A DNA stretch of 64,000 nucleotides from Planctomycetota bacterium (GCA_029259945.1 JAJDEF010000026.1:62001-126000), one strand, 5' to 3'. Numbered from the stretch's first letter, positions 36,206-45,327 are shown. Translations and numbers: made by a program. The notes: generated by a model from the sequence alone, not told the origin.

Positions 36206-37091
36206 CAATTCGCACCTCCTCGTTGAGAACCGAAGGATCAGGTAGACGATCAACGTAATGAAAAAGTTCCTCAATCGGATCGAGGTAGCTGCATCCGGTC
36301 ACATCGGTTTGAGAATGATCGAGCATATACTTCACTGCCCACGGAGAAGTGCCGGCTCTGGCAAGTTGCGTCCCACATGCCCGTTTCAAACCATGTGGAG
36401 TAAATCGATCTTCTTTAACGATGCCTGCCTGCTCTTCGATTCTGTGCCAGGTGTCGTAAAACAAATCAAGCGATCGAGTCCAAGAAAGCAAACCAAGCCC
36501 ACGTAGTAAAACCAGATGCTTCAAAACGTGACGGCTCATCGGTTTCAACCGTTCGCACCGACGCTTATCGAACTCAGGAGCAAACCCTACAGTTCGACGC
36601 GACCAATCCACATCGCAATCACGAACATGCAACAACGCTTTAACACGAGAGCCAAGATGAAAAGCGCAAACCACGAACGCACGCCACCAATCGTTAGGAC
36701 ACGCTCGATAGAACAAACGAATGGCCGGGAGTCCGGCTGCTCGTGGTCGACGCTGAAAAGTGCGGAGTTGCTTGGCCCACGGTGCGATCGTAATTAGTCC
36801 CAACGCATCGCGGTTACGTGGACCAGGTGGCCCCGCCTTCGACAACAAATGATTCAGATGACGCAGATGCTTATTCGTAGTCGCAGCTGACATCTGTTCA
36901 GAAAGCTTCGCTCGAAATTCGGCGATCGCGATCGAGGTAATTTCCGAGAGGGTCACGTTTGAATTGAAACGTTCCCAATGATTCAGAGTCGCGGAGTACT
37001 CTTCGACAGTTCGAGGTCGAGCATCGACATGAAACAACGAAACGAAATGCCGCTCGTACCACACGCGAAGCGTGAGGGTGCTGGGGTTCAT
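36195..37091 (-). CDS. int: Tyrosine recombinase / integrase
   Basis: 298 residues. An N-terminal SAM-like arm/core-binding domain (RTVEEYSATLNHWERFNS) precedes the catalytic domain. Catalytic positions: Arg of LGSRVKALLHVRD; box II as TPHGLKRACGTQLARAG, where the usual HxxR is HxxK; His of MLDHSQTDV; and the nucleophile Tyr in VTGCSYLDP. It lies 215 bp from the tRNA-Asp gene whose 3' end forms the island border, so it presumably integrated this element. The Arg to Lys change is unusual for the family in general. Confidence 0.9.
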   Translation of the reverse strand: MNPSTLTLRVWYERHFVSLFHVDARPRTVEEYSATLNHWERFNSNVTLSEITSIAIAEFRAKLSEQMSAATTNKHLRHLNHLLSKAGPPGPRNRDALGLITIAPWAKQLRTFQRRPRAAGLPAIRLFYRACPNDWWRAFVVCAFHLGSRVKALLHVRDCDVDWSRRTVGFAPEFDKRRCERLKPMSRHVLKHLVLLRGLGLLSWTRSLDLFYDTWHRIEEQAGIVKEDRFTPHGLKRACGTQLARAGTSPWAVKYMLDHSQTDVTGCSYLDPIEELFHYVDRLPDPSVLNEEVRIDAT

Positions 37092-37177
37092 CTTTAGTAC
37101 CTGAGTGAATTTTCTTGTGCGTCGCCAATTGTGCCGACGGCCAAGAAATCACCAAGATGAACATTTGTTCAGAAGCA

Positions 37178-37213
37178 CCGAAAGCGGTGACAGACGTATG
37201 TCACCGCTTTCGG
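37178..37213. repeat. Perfect hairpin upstream of the recombinase
   Basis: 15-bp arms (CCGAAAGCGGTGACA and complement) with a 6-nt loop, without T tail, between the recombinase start and the tRNA-side repeat. A second small hairpin (CCGGAC/GTCCGG, 37290-37304) lies beside the repeat. They may be regulator or accessory sites, or an RNA end for the tRNA transcript. Confidence 0.8.
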
Positions 37214-37306
37214 CCATCCCCTCTGATTGTGAGGTTTGCACAAAAAAATCAGGTACTACCCAAGAATTTTCCTCACATCTTCGGGTTCACCGGACAAAGT
37301 CCGGCA

Positions 37307-37357
37307 AAGCGACGCCGACGGGACTCGAACCCGCAACCTCCGGATCGACAGTCCGGT
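37307..37357 (-). repeat. Right attachment-site repeat within tRNA-Asp
   Basis: 51 bp identical to 33915-33965, forming the 3' part of the intact tRNA gene plus 3 bp beyond it. Integration restored the tRNA here. Confidence 0.93.
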
Positions 37358-37383
37358 ACACTAACCAATTGTGCTACGGCGCC
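37310..37383 (-). tRNA. tRNA-Asp (GUC)
   Basis: 74 nt on the reverse strand. Acceptor stem GGCGCCG pairs with CGGCGTC (one G-U), discriminator G73, D arm around GCACAATTGGTTAGTGT, anticodon stem CCGGA/TCCGG with loop CTGTCGA giving anticodon GUC, and T arm GCGGG TTCGAGT CCCGT. No CCA is encoded. The 3' part is supplied by the integrated island. Confidence 0.95.
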
Positions 37384-37520
37384 AGTTGCATGGCGGAAAG
37401 AAGAATCTAGCAACCGCTTCGGCCCTCGGCAAGCGGGTTTTTTAGCGATCACCGCACCTTGTTCCTACCTTCTCGGCATCTCTGACTGCCACGATGCAGA
37501 TTTTCTGCTCGTTGCCGACA

Positions 37521-39383
37521 TCATTTTCCTGGCAGATGCCAAATCCCCGTGTCCGAGGTCTGCCCCGACTGCTGGAATTCTTCGACCCGCTCGGCCAAGG
37601 CTGCTGCTGCCGCGTCGTCGGGGAACTCGGTCGCTAGCTGTTGTGCCAGCCGGCTGGCGGTTCCCAAATCGCGGTTCTCCAGCGCCGTCAGCGCCTCCTC
37701 GTACCTCGTCCGACGGATATCCCAATCGCTGGGACTTATGCATGGCAATTCGTGGATATCGATGGGTCGGGCGATGTTGACCACTCGCACACGTGCCAAA
37801 CGGCGCAATTCTGCGCAGGTGCTCAATTCCGCCAGGGTCGAGCCGGTCATCAGGCAGTCTGCCCCCAGAAATTTTGTAGCTCCTCGAACTCGACTGGCGA
37901 TGTTCACCGTATCGCCCAACGGGCCATACTTAAACTTCTGCCGCGTCCCCGTATTTCCCACGCGTGCCACGCCCGAATTAATGCCAATCCCTAGCTCGAC
38001 GGGCGCACCCAATTCTTCCTGCCACCGCTCGCTAATTTTAGGCAGGGATCGAATCATTTGCTGAGCCGCACGGCAGGCCAGGTCGGCATGATTAGCTTGA
38101 GCAATCGGCGCTCCCCACATGGCCATCAATTCGTCACCCAGGTAGTCGACCAGTACCCCATCGCAATCTAAAACGCATTCAGACAAGGCCCCCAGCGTAT
38201 CTTGAATCCACGTCATCGTACGCGCCGGCCCCAGCTTTTCGCTGAGGCGGCTGAATCCTCGAATGTCGGCAAACAAAATCGTAATCTGAGCATCTCGCCC
38301 CTCAAGCAGCCGAGGATCCTCTTCCAACTGTCCTGCAAGTTGGGGGGTAAAAAACTGTTCGAACTGAACGCGTGCCGCCACGGCTGCTTTCTCTTCTTTC
38401 ATCCGCGCAAGGCCTGCCGCGATTCCGCTGGCAAGCACCTCGACAAGCTTGGCCTCAAACGGGCTGATATCAGGAATCGCATGTGCCTGTCCCGAACTAC
38501 GACGATCGCCGTATAATGCGCCAATCACATTGTGATCACCATCAAGAATCGGTGCTGACACCAAAGCACTCACGTCCTGCAAACTGTGAGCCGTGTCAGA
38601 CACGCTTGCCGGCACATGCCGATAGGTCCTCTTTTCTTTGCGCACCTGTGCCAGCAACGTTTGACTCGGCACCCAGGTTTCCTCGTTCTGTTCTTCGACG
38701 ATCGAATGCAAAGCTGCCGTCCGCCAGCGTCCCTCAGCATCACATTCCAACATGGCAGCCGTATCTAACCCCACAATTTTCACCAGCGCCTTGGCCGCTA
38801 ATTCAGGAAAATCGCTCGAACCGGCCGCACTCTGAAATACACCCAAAAGCGTTTCGAGCCAACGCAATAAGACCCCTTCGTCTAATGCATCGACGTTTAC
38901 TCGACTCAACTCCGTTTCAATCGACTGCCGACCCGGCGCGATTGTTCGCTCGGGTAACGGTTGTAAATCGAGGTCTTCTTCTTCGGGTGGCTCAACCCGG
39001 ACGGCATAACCACTGAACTGCGCCAGCAGCGGAATCTCAGCGATCATTTTCTGTCCAGGCTCTAGCACTTCGTGCGGCCCCAAGTGAACCGGCTGAGTCC
39101 GGCTCAAATTGATCACCTCGACTTGCCCCTCGTCCGCCATCGGGACGAGCGCGAGATGCGATCGCGATACGTCGACATCATCCAACGGCGTCAAGATAAT
39201 CCGCGACGACTTACCCAGATCCATCCGCTGCCGTGGCTCGGGCTCATTCGCCCGTTGGCGACCAATCTCTAGCCGAGCATCCAGCAGCGTGGCAAACACC
39301 CGCTTATGGTGATGATAAAACAACACCGAGGGGGGCGGATGTGGTTCGGTCGATCTCTCGTCAGAAGGCGATTCAGACATCAT
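37521..39383 (-). CDS. FHA-GAF-class III nucleotide cyclase
   Basis: 620 residues from ATG 39383 (longer start possible at 39434). Order: an FHA-like domain (LEIGRQRANE, DVSRSHLALVP), a GAF-like domain (LVSAPILDGDHNVIGALYGD), and a class III cyclase domain. The cyclase has both metal Asp residues (ILFADIRGFS and YLGDELMAMWGAP) and the transition-state region GDTVNIASR. The position that usually holds the substrate-selecting Lys before YxGD is Asp, so ATP or GTP use is uncertain. A C-terminal helical segment follows. It is cytoplasmic, with phosphopeptide and small-ligand inputs inferred. Confidence 0.9.
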   Translation of the reverse strand: MMSESPSDERSTEPHPPPSVLFYHHHKRVFATLLDARLEIGRQRANEPEPRQRMDLGKSSRIILTPLDDVDVSRSHLALVPMADEGQVEVINLSRTQPVHLGPHEVLEPGQKMIAEIPLLAQFSGYAVRVEPPEEEDLDLQPLPERTIAPGRQSIETELSRVNVDALDEGVLLRWLETLLGVFQSAAGSSDFPELAAKALVKIVGLDTAAMLECDAEGRWRTAALHSIVEEQNEETWVPSQTLLAQVRKEKRTYRHVPASVSDTAHSLQDVSALVSAPILDGDHNVIGALYGDRRSSGQAHAIPDISPFEAKLVEVLASGIAAGLARMKEEKAAVAARVQFEQFFTPQLAGQLEEDPRLLEGRDAQITILFADIRGFSRLSEKLGPARTMTWIQDTLGALSECVLDCDGVLVDYLGDELMAMWGAPIAQANHADLACRAAQQMIRSLPKISERWQEELGAPVELGIGINSGVARVGNTGTRQKFKYGPLGDTVNIASRVRGATKFLGADCLMTGSTLAELSTCAELRRLARVRVVNIARPIDIHELPCISPSDWDIRRTRYEEALTALENRDLGTASRLAQQLATEFPDDAAAAALAERVEEFQQSGQTSDTGIWHLPGK

Positions 39384-39867
39384 TGAGCGTGTATCGAGGA
39401 GTAGATGGGCCATTCGCGCCAGCAATGCGTCCACGTAGACGTCATCGTACCATGAATCGATTTGTCATGGTGCGTGCGCCATCGCTTCGACTTGGTGGGT
39501 TTTACTGCGGAGATCGCCGAGAGCGCAGAGAGAGCACAAGGGCGAAGGTAGAGGTTCTTTTGGAGGGCAGGGTAGGGGGGGCACCAAGTCGGCCTAAGTT
39601 TGATGGGTCTCATTTCTGGAATTTCATCTCAATTCGAGACGAAAAATCGTACTAACTCAAGTTTCCATGCAACGCCAGGCCTTTACCTGAATTTGCCGCA
39701 AGTTGTTTCATGTTAACAGCTTGCTTCAATCGAATATGCCGTTTTTCAGCATACTCCATCTATTGGCATGCGCGTTGCTTTGTTACTTATCGTCGCAACA
39801 TGCGATGGCAACTCTCGGCAAGAGAGTCACGCCGACAGCTTTGAATTTTAGATGGAGGGTAGTAAGG
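39384..39867. other. Divergent intergenic region with degenerate repeat
   Basis: About 480 bp. Around 39507-39550 there is GAGATCGCCGAGAGCGCAGAG-like text related to the CGCAGAG repeat family, without a clear partner arm. Upstream frames joining csrA are not protein-like. Confidence 0.4.
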
Positions 39868-40173
39868 ATGCTCGTATTAAGCCGCAAGACTGGCGAGAAA
39901 ATTTACATCGGCGACGACGTATTTGTTGAGGTCCGTCGCGTAGCGGGAAACCGTGTGACGCTAGCGATCAATGCTCCTCGGAGCGTACGCATATTACGTG
40001 GTGAGCTTAAAGAAGCGATTGATACCACATTTGATGTCTTAGACGACTCGGTTGCTCCTGAGTCGGCCAAGGATACCGTCATCATGAAGAACGAACCCTC
40101 GGCATCGAATGGCTCGGCTCCGCAACCCCATATCCAGCCAGCGAAGGAAGTTGACCCGGCCCATGTAAAATAG
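39868..40173 (+). CDS. csrA: Carbon storage regulator CsrA with C-terminal extension
   Basis: 101 residues from ATG 39868 (GGAGG upstream); the ORF opens earlier but MLVLSRKTGEKIYIGDDV is the canonical start. The RNA-binding core runs to about residue 60, including VRRVAGNRVTLAINAP and ILRGELKEAI. CsrA binds GGA in mRNA leaders to control translation. The last 40 residues (PEPSASNG-like, acidic, then HIQPAKEVD) form an unstructured tail absent from the usual 60-70 residue protein. Confidence 0.94.
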   Translation: MLVLSRKTGEKIYIGDDVFVEVRRVAGNRVTLAINAPRSVRILRGELKEAIDTTFDVLDDSVAPESAKDTVIMKNEPSASNGSAPQPHIQPAKEVDPAHVK

Positions 40174-40258
40174 GATTTACCCGCTCAGAAAAGAGGCTAC
40201 GCCGCTCTACACCCTCGACATGCTAATCGTCTCCTATCCCCCAGAATATGTCGAGGAG

Positions 40259-41386
40259 TCAGGATACCATTTGTTGGATTACGTCGTCTAACCAGTGCGT
40301 TATCTGTAGGGCGGCGTTTCTTTGCGCTAACAAAATGGGGTGATGCAGAAGCAGGGTCGATTGACTCAACTGAGCACTATGCGGCAAAGGCCCCGCTTTT
40401 CTACATCGACGTTCGCTACGACTAACGAATCCTCGAAAGCCTACGCCAAAAGGCAATTTCTTGGCCGCAAGTTTCGCCAAAAGTTCTTCTCGCATTTCCG
40501 GCTTAGTTTCAGCCGGAACGAACGACCAAGCAAACTTGTAGAACACTGGCTGAGCATCTGTCTTCCAAAAGATGGGGCGCAACCACTGATCGAGCTTCGA
40601 GGTGGCTTCGCAAATTTCGACAACGCGCTCTCTTCGCAACTGGTTCCGATGCGACAGCTTTTTAAGCTGGGGACGTAAGACAGCGGCTTGCAATTCGCTA
40701 AGCGGAAAGGCTTGATTGCCTCGATCAGAGTACACCTTCATCCTTTGATGATGTTGAGCATGGTTGGTAAGCACCGCACCACCACGACCTGCCGTCAGCA
40801 GTTTGCTGCCCCCGAAGCTCAATACGCCCACATCCCCCCAGCTACCCACAGGGCGACCTTCCAGCACAGCGCCCGGCTGTTGGCAGGCATCTTCGACGAC
40901 TCGCCATCCACGTTCGCGTGCTAGGGCAACAATCCTGGGCATGTCAGCCAACCCCCCATGCAGATGCGAAACAATCACCGCCTTGATTTTTTCCCCTCGT
41001 AATTCAGACAAGCAATTTGCGTCCAAGCACCAGGTGGTCGGGTCGACATCCACCAACACCGGACGCGCCCCAATGGCTTCGATCGCACGGAAATTCCCAG
41101 GAAAGTCATAGCCAGCCAGGATCACTTCGTCATCGGCTTCGACCCCGCAACCTCGGAGCGCAAGCTCGATGCCAATCGTTCCAGAGCTGCACAGCATGAT
41201 GTGTTCCACCGAAAATTGCTGCTGCAAATCGGCGATCAACCCTTCGCTGTGCGGGCCGTGGTATTGGCCCCAGCTTCCGTCGCGGTAAGCGGCGTCGAGA
41301 GCCTCACGTATTTCATCGTCGGGCACCGGCCACTGAAACGAGCTGGCAATCAAGCTTGGTTCTGCGTCGGTTGGTTTGCTACCCAT
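40259..41386 (-). CDS. DegT/DnrJ/EryC1/StrS-family PLP aminotransferase
   Basis: 375 residues from ATG 41386. The frame extends upstream to 41629, but that part is translated repeat sequence. Fold type I features: the cofactor-contacting SSGTIGIELALRG, the Asp/His-containing VVEDACQQPGA, and the PLP Lys in LSFGGSKLLTAGRGG. Members aminate sugars or act as dehydratases for cell-surface or secondary metabolite sugars. No sugar-nucleotide gene is adjacent, so the substrate is open. Confidence 0.9.
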   Translation of the reverse strand: MGSKPTDAEPSLIASSFQWPVPDDEIREALDAAYRDGSWGQYHGPHSEGLIADLQQQFSVEHIMLCSSGTIGIELALRGCGVEADDEVILAGYDFPGNFRAIEAIGARPVLVDVDPTTWCLDANCLSELRGEKIKAVIVSHLHGGLADMPRIVALARERGWRVVEDACQQPGAVLEGRPVGSWGDVGVLSFGGSKLLTAGRGGAVLTNHAQHHQRMKVYSDRGNQAFPLSELQAAVLRPQLKKLSHRNQLRRERVVEICEATSKLDQWLRPIFWKTDAQPVFYKFAWSFVPAETKPEMREELLAKLAAKKLPFGVGFRGFVSRSERRCRKAGPLPHSAQLSQSTLLLHHPILLAQRNAALQITHWLDDVIQQMVS

Positions 41387-41895
41387 CTGCGTCTCGTGGA
41401 TTGTTGGCCAGGACGATATACTACGTATTACTACCGAAAATAATATCAATTCATTGAACCACAGAGGACACAGGGAACACAGAGGAAAACTTTTCCATAC
41501 GTTCACAGAATAGGCTTCTCGCAAAGGCGCGAAGACGCAAAGGAAGAAGCAATAAAGCAAAAAAAGGTTCACGCAGAGACGTCGAGACAGCAGAGTATTT
41601 GAGTTGACCAAACCTGATCCTTCCAACAACCAGCATTTCGATATTTACTGCTCTTTTTATTTCAACACACCGTTTCTCTGCTGTCTCTGCGCCTCTGCGT
41701 GACTCACTTTGTTTCTTTTGCGCCTTAGCGCCTTTGCGAGAGACTATTACAAGGACTCGCCCGGGACATGGTTTGTACGGTTTTGTTTTTTAGCACTCGA
41801 TGCAGCTCCGTGTCCTCTGTGGTAATTCTTTTTCCCTGCTATGATTGAGCGGACTAACTTTGTAGTCATCCTAATAATTCCTCCCAGTGACAGCA
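41387..41895. other. Divergent intergenic region occupied by a nested repeat element
   Basis: About 510 bp between the DegT-type and COG0523 genes; 366 bp of it is the repeat at 41458-41823. No independent gene. Confidence 0.6.
41458..41823. repeat. 366-bp composite element with three tiers of inverted repeats
   Basis: Outer arms ACCACAGAGGACAC (41458-41471) and complement (41810-41823); middle arms TCTCGCAAAGGCGC (41517-41530) and complement (41728-41741); inner arms of CGCAGAGAC / CTCTGCG type. The centre contains CCAGCATTTCGAT, shared with the 19206-19423 element. The arms appear elsewhere in the window singly (8548-8617). Confidence 0.88.
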
Positions 41896-43002
41896 ATGAA
41901 GCAAGTACGATTTCTCATGGTGGGTGGGTTCCTGGGAGCAGGTAAAACGACCGCCATTGCTCGGCTCGCGCGCCACTACACTGACCATGGGCTTCGCGTA
42001 GGCTTAGTCACCAATGATCAGGCGTACGGTTTAGTTGATACGCTTCACCTACAGGCCCAGGGTTTCGAGGTAGGTGAGGTACCCGGGGCGTGTTTTTGTT
42101 GCAAGTTTGACGAACTCATCGACACAGCCGCCAAGCTGGGTGCCGATCAACAGCCGGACGTCATTTTAGTCGAACCGGTTGGGAGTTGCACCGACTTGAT
42201 GGCCACGGTCTTGCAGCCGTTGCAACATCTTTATAGCAATCAATACCGCCTCGGCCCTTTGATGGTGCTATGCAAACCAGAGCATGGGCGAAAGATTTTA
42301 GGAGGCGAAACCGGCGGCTTCTCGCCACAAGCTGCTTACATCTTTCTCAAACAGCTTGAAGAAGCTCAGGTGATTGTTCTCAATAAAACCGACCGCCTTT
42401 CGGCCGCCGAACGACAACAAATGTTGAAATTGCTAGGCGAGCGTTTCCCCGAGAAGAATATCCTCGGCGCTAGTGGAACCACCGGAGAGGGATTTGCGGA
42501 GGTCGTAGCGTCGTTAGAACAAGATGCCCAGACAGTCGAGTCTGCGCTCGAGATCGACTACGACATTTATGCCGAGGGCGAAGCTGCCTTGGGGTGGTTG
42601 AATTGTGCAGCCCATTTAGAGCACCCAGAAACCACTTGGTCGTTGGACGAAATCACGCAACTTTTAGTAGTGCAGTTCAGCCAGTCGCTGCTAGATGCAA
42701 AAATGGAACCGGGACATATCAAGGTGCTAGCGTCAGCCGAAGGTTCAACGGCAGTTGCCAACTGGGTTGCGTCTGACTCACCGGTTGAGCTTTCGGCGGC
42801 GAGCAAGCTCGAAGTGAAAACCGCCAATTTACTGGTAAATGCTCGCGCGCATGGGGCCCCGGAAAAGCTGCAACAATGTGTTCAAGATTCGTTGAGGGCG
42901 ATTGCGGCGAAACGCGGTCTTGCCTGTGAGATCACTTCGGTACAGTACTTTCGCCCTGGGCGACCCGAGCCGATCCATCGGTATACAACCCCGCGCGGCT
43001 AG
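41896..43002 (+). CDS. COG0523 (CobW-type) metal-handling GTPase
   Basis: 368 residues from ATG 41896 (GTG 41887 is in frame). G-domain motifs: Walker A FLGAGKTTAIAR, the metal-binding CxCC motif in PGACFCCKFDEL, the Walker B region ILVEPVGS, and NKTD at VLNKTDRLS. COG0523 proteins deliver or sense Zn, Co, Ni or Fe. The C-terminal region is longer than in simple members and not recognised. No metal enzyme or Zur-like regulator is adjacent, so the target is unknown. Confidence 0.92.
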   Translation: MKQVRFLMVGGFLGAGKTTAIARLARHYTDHGLRVGLVTNDQAYGLVDTLHLQAQGFEVGEVPGACFCCKFDELIDTAAKLGADQQPDVILVEPVGSCTDLMATVLQPLQHLYSNQYRLGPLMVLCKPEHGRKILGGETGGFSPQAAYIFLKQLEEAQVIVLNKTDRLSAAERQQMLKLLGERFPEKNILGASGTTGEGFAEVVASLEQDAQTVESALEIDYDIYAEGEAALGWLNCAAHLEHPETTWSLDEITQLLVVQFSQSLLDAKMEPGHIKVLASAEGSTAVANWVASDSPVELSAASKLEVKTANLLVNARAHGAPEKLQQCVQDSLRAIAAKRGLACEITSVQYFRPGRPEPIHRYTTPRG

Positions 43003-43123
43003 CGGGAAACCTCTGCTAGCATTCTTGCGGCGAGCTTGACGGCAGGGCGGTTCTTCGCCTACTCTCCGCAGCCTGTTTTTCCAGCTTTCCAGCCGTTTTC
43101 TTCTCACAGACCTTCGTCGCCTG

Positions 43124-45190
43124 ATGGGTATCTCCACACGCTTAGTTCCGATCAAGTGCCGCCATCGTGCGCGCTGGATATCCATTGCGCTGCTTGCAAT
43201 CCTGACGACTAGCGGCTGTGCAACCTCTTCAAACAAGTGGGTATCGCTGCGTTCGACACCCAGGAACCCGCTGACCGAAACTTTGGGGCTGCTAACTCGG
43301 CAGGGGCCTAAGCCGACGGAACGTACCATTCAGCTACTACGACGATACAACCTGACCGGTCAGCTTTCAGGCAACCGCGACGAACTCCTGGCGAAACTGG
43401 ACGAAATCGATAGCCGCGAACCTAGTCGCGAGCATGTTTACGCCCAAGCGGAACTGGCCTATGTGGGGGCGAAGCAAGCCGATCAATTAGGCAAGCAAGA
43501 CCGAGCACTCGAACTCTACGGCTCGGCGGTGTTGCATTCCTATCGATACTTGTTCGACGAAAAATATGCGGTCGCATCAAATCCTTATGACCCCGAATTC
43601 CGGCGGGCATGCGATTTGTATAATGCGGCTCTAGAAAGTACGCTGCGCATAGTTCAGGCCAACGGCAATCTTAGGCCTGGCACCGTGCAATTAATTAAGA
43701 CCGCCAACCATGATTGCCAGTTAGAAATACAGTTGAAAAGCAACGATTGGCACGAAGAAGATTTCGACCACTTCAAGTTTGTTTCTGATTTCGAAGTCCA
43801 CGGGTTGCGGAACCATTATCACAGCTACGGCCTAGGTGTGCCGCTAATAGCGGTACGTCGCAAACACGAAGATGCAGATCCTAGCGAACAGTATTATCCC
43901 GACGACTTGTCGTTCCCCGTGACGGCGTTCTTACGTGTGACGTCCGAGTGGAATCGAAGCAATACCTCACAAACCGCGGTTCTCGAACTTTACGATCCTC
44001 TTGACGATCCTGCGGTGCAAGTTGCTCAAACAAAGATTCCTTTAGAAACGGACCTCAGTACACCGCTTGCGCATACCCTCAGCCAACCCTCGCTCGACGA
44101 TACACGGCTTTCGACGCTCGGTCTATTGAACCCCGGTAAGGTAGGATCGCTGCAAGGCATCTACATGCTAGAGCCATTCCAAAACGACAAAATTCCGGTC
44201 GTGATGGTACATGGTCTCTGGTCGAGCCCGGTCACTTGGATGGAAATGTTTAACGACCTTCGAAGCGATCCTCTGATACGCGATCACTACCAGTTTTGGT
44301 TCTACCTCTATCCTTCAGGCGAGCCGTTTTGGTTTAGTGCCGCACAGATGCGTGAAGATTTAGCCCACTTGCAAAAATCGTTGGATCCCGAAAATCAGCA
44401 CCCTGCCTTAGATCAAATGGTGCTGGTCGGTCACAGCATGGGCGGGCTCGTTTCAAAGTTACAGACGATCGATAGCGGCAACCAATTCTGGAAAACGCTC
44501 AGCGAACACCCGTTTTCTGAGCTGAAGGGCAGTGCCAAAGTTCGTACGGGACTTGCCCGCACGTTCTTCTTCGAACCCAACCCAGAGATTCGCCGGGTAG
44601 TCACCATTGGTACGCCGCACCGGGGCAGCAAGGTGGCAAACGATACCACGCGGTGGCTGGGACGAAAATTGATTAAAATCCCGTCCATGATTATGCAGGG
44701 ACGGCACGAAATTCTTGCCAGCAACCCTGGTTTCTTTCGCCCTGGTGCTCCGCTGGATATTAGAACTAGTATCGATTCACTGGCACCAGAGTCACCCCTG
44801 TTGCCGGTGTTGCTAACGGCCCAACGTGGCCCGTGGGTTCGGTTCCATAACATCGTGGGCGAAGTGCCAAAATCGGGAATTACTGGCTGGCTCGTAGGTG
44901 GCACGGGCGATGGAGTGGTTTCGTTAGCGAGTGCGAAACTCGACGATGTGCAATCTCAAATCGTGGTACCCGCCGATCATATCAGCGTTCATCGGCATCC
45001 TCAATCGATCCTCGAAGTCCGCCGCGTACTCATACAACACCTCGAAGAGCTTCGCACATTTCCCTATGGAGGCGAGGTGAAACCAGTCTCCACGCCACCT
45101 CCACTATTGACTACCACGGTCAGCGAAAACGCTATCGAAGACTCCGTTCCAAGGACCGCCGAGACTTCGACGTCGACACTTACTCGCTAG
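43124..45190 (+). CDS. Large alpha/beta-hydrolase lipoprotein
   Basis: 688 residues. Signal peptide with lipobox TSGC (ILTTSGCATSS), so anchored in a membrane. The first 350 residues include helical TPR-like text and an unrecognised beta region. The hydrolase part starts near VVMVHGLWSSP; the nucleophile elbow is GHSMGG, and TIGTPHRGSKVA follows as in lipase-like enzymes; an acidic GDGVVS and a His in PADHISVHR complete a plausible triad. A lipase/esterase activity at the cell envelope is inferred. The tail is Thr/Ser-rich. Confidence 0.88.
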   Translation: MGISTRLVPIKCRHRARWISIALLAILTTSGCATSSNKWVSLRSTPRNPLTETLGLLTRQGPKPTERTIQLLRRYNLTGQLSGNRDELLAKLDEIDSREPSREHVYAQAELAYVGAKQADQLGKQDRALELYGSAVLHSYRYLFDEKYAVASNPYDPEFRRACDLYNAALESTLRIVQANGNLRPGTVQLIKTANHDCQLEIQLKSNDWHEEDFDHFKFVSDFEVHGLRNHYHSYGLGVPLIAVRRKHEDADPSEQYYPDDLSFPVTAFLRVTSEWNRSNTSQTAVLELYDPLDDPAVQVAQTKIPLETDLSTPLAHTLSQPSLDDTRLSTLGLLNPGKVGSLQGIYMLEPFQNDKIPVVMVHGLWSSPVTWMEMFNDLRSDPLIRDHYQFWFYLYPSGEPFWFSAAQMREDLAHLQKSLDPENQHPALDQMVLVGHSMGGLVSKLQTIDSGNQFWKTLSEHPFSELKGSAKVRTGLARTFFFEPNPEIRRVVTIGTPHRGSKVANDTTRWLGRKLIKIPSMIMQGRHEILASNPGFFRPGAPLDIRTSIDSLAPESPLLPVLLTAQRGPWVRFHNIVGEVPKSGITGWLVGGTGDGVVSLASAKLDDVQSQIVVPADHISVHRHPQSILEVRRVLIQHLEELRTFPYGGEVKPVSTPPPLLTTTVSENAIEDSVPRTAETSTSTLTR

Positions 45191-45327
45191 AGAGTGCGGA
45201 TGTTTTGTCGGCAGAAAAAAGGTCGCCAGTCGGCGATCAAACCCATGCCGCGAAGCTCGTACAAGAAAATTGCATTTACAAGCTAGGTAAGTGCTGTTTG
45301 CTTCTTACTGAGTAATAAAATGGTCAG

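Larger units (their letters stand above)
33915..37357. mobile_element. Compact tRNA-Asp genomic island with tyrosine recombinase
   Basis: Bounded by 51-bp direct repeats (33915-33965 and 37307-37357), copy-to-copy distance 3392 bp. The recombinase gene lies next to the intact tRNA, reading away from it, the classical arrangement of tRNA-integrated elements. The reverse strand carries six genes in one direction: recombinase, a zinc-ribbon-like protein, and four small proteins. The last 0.7 kb is GC-rich and gene-poor. No transposase, replication protein, capsid or conjugation gene is recognisable, so movement or transfer may depend on a helper. The boundaries are clear; mobility is inferred. 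Confidence 0.88.

Noticed and set aside
40259..41629. Longer N-terminus for the DegT-type aminotransferase
   Set aside because: Residues before 41386 are translated repeat arms (CSLCPL-type text), not native protein.
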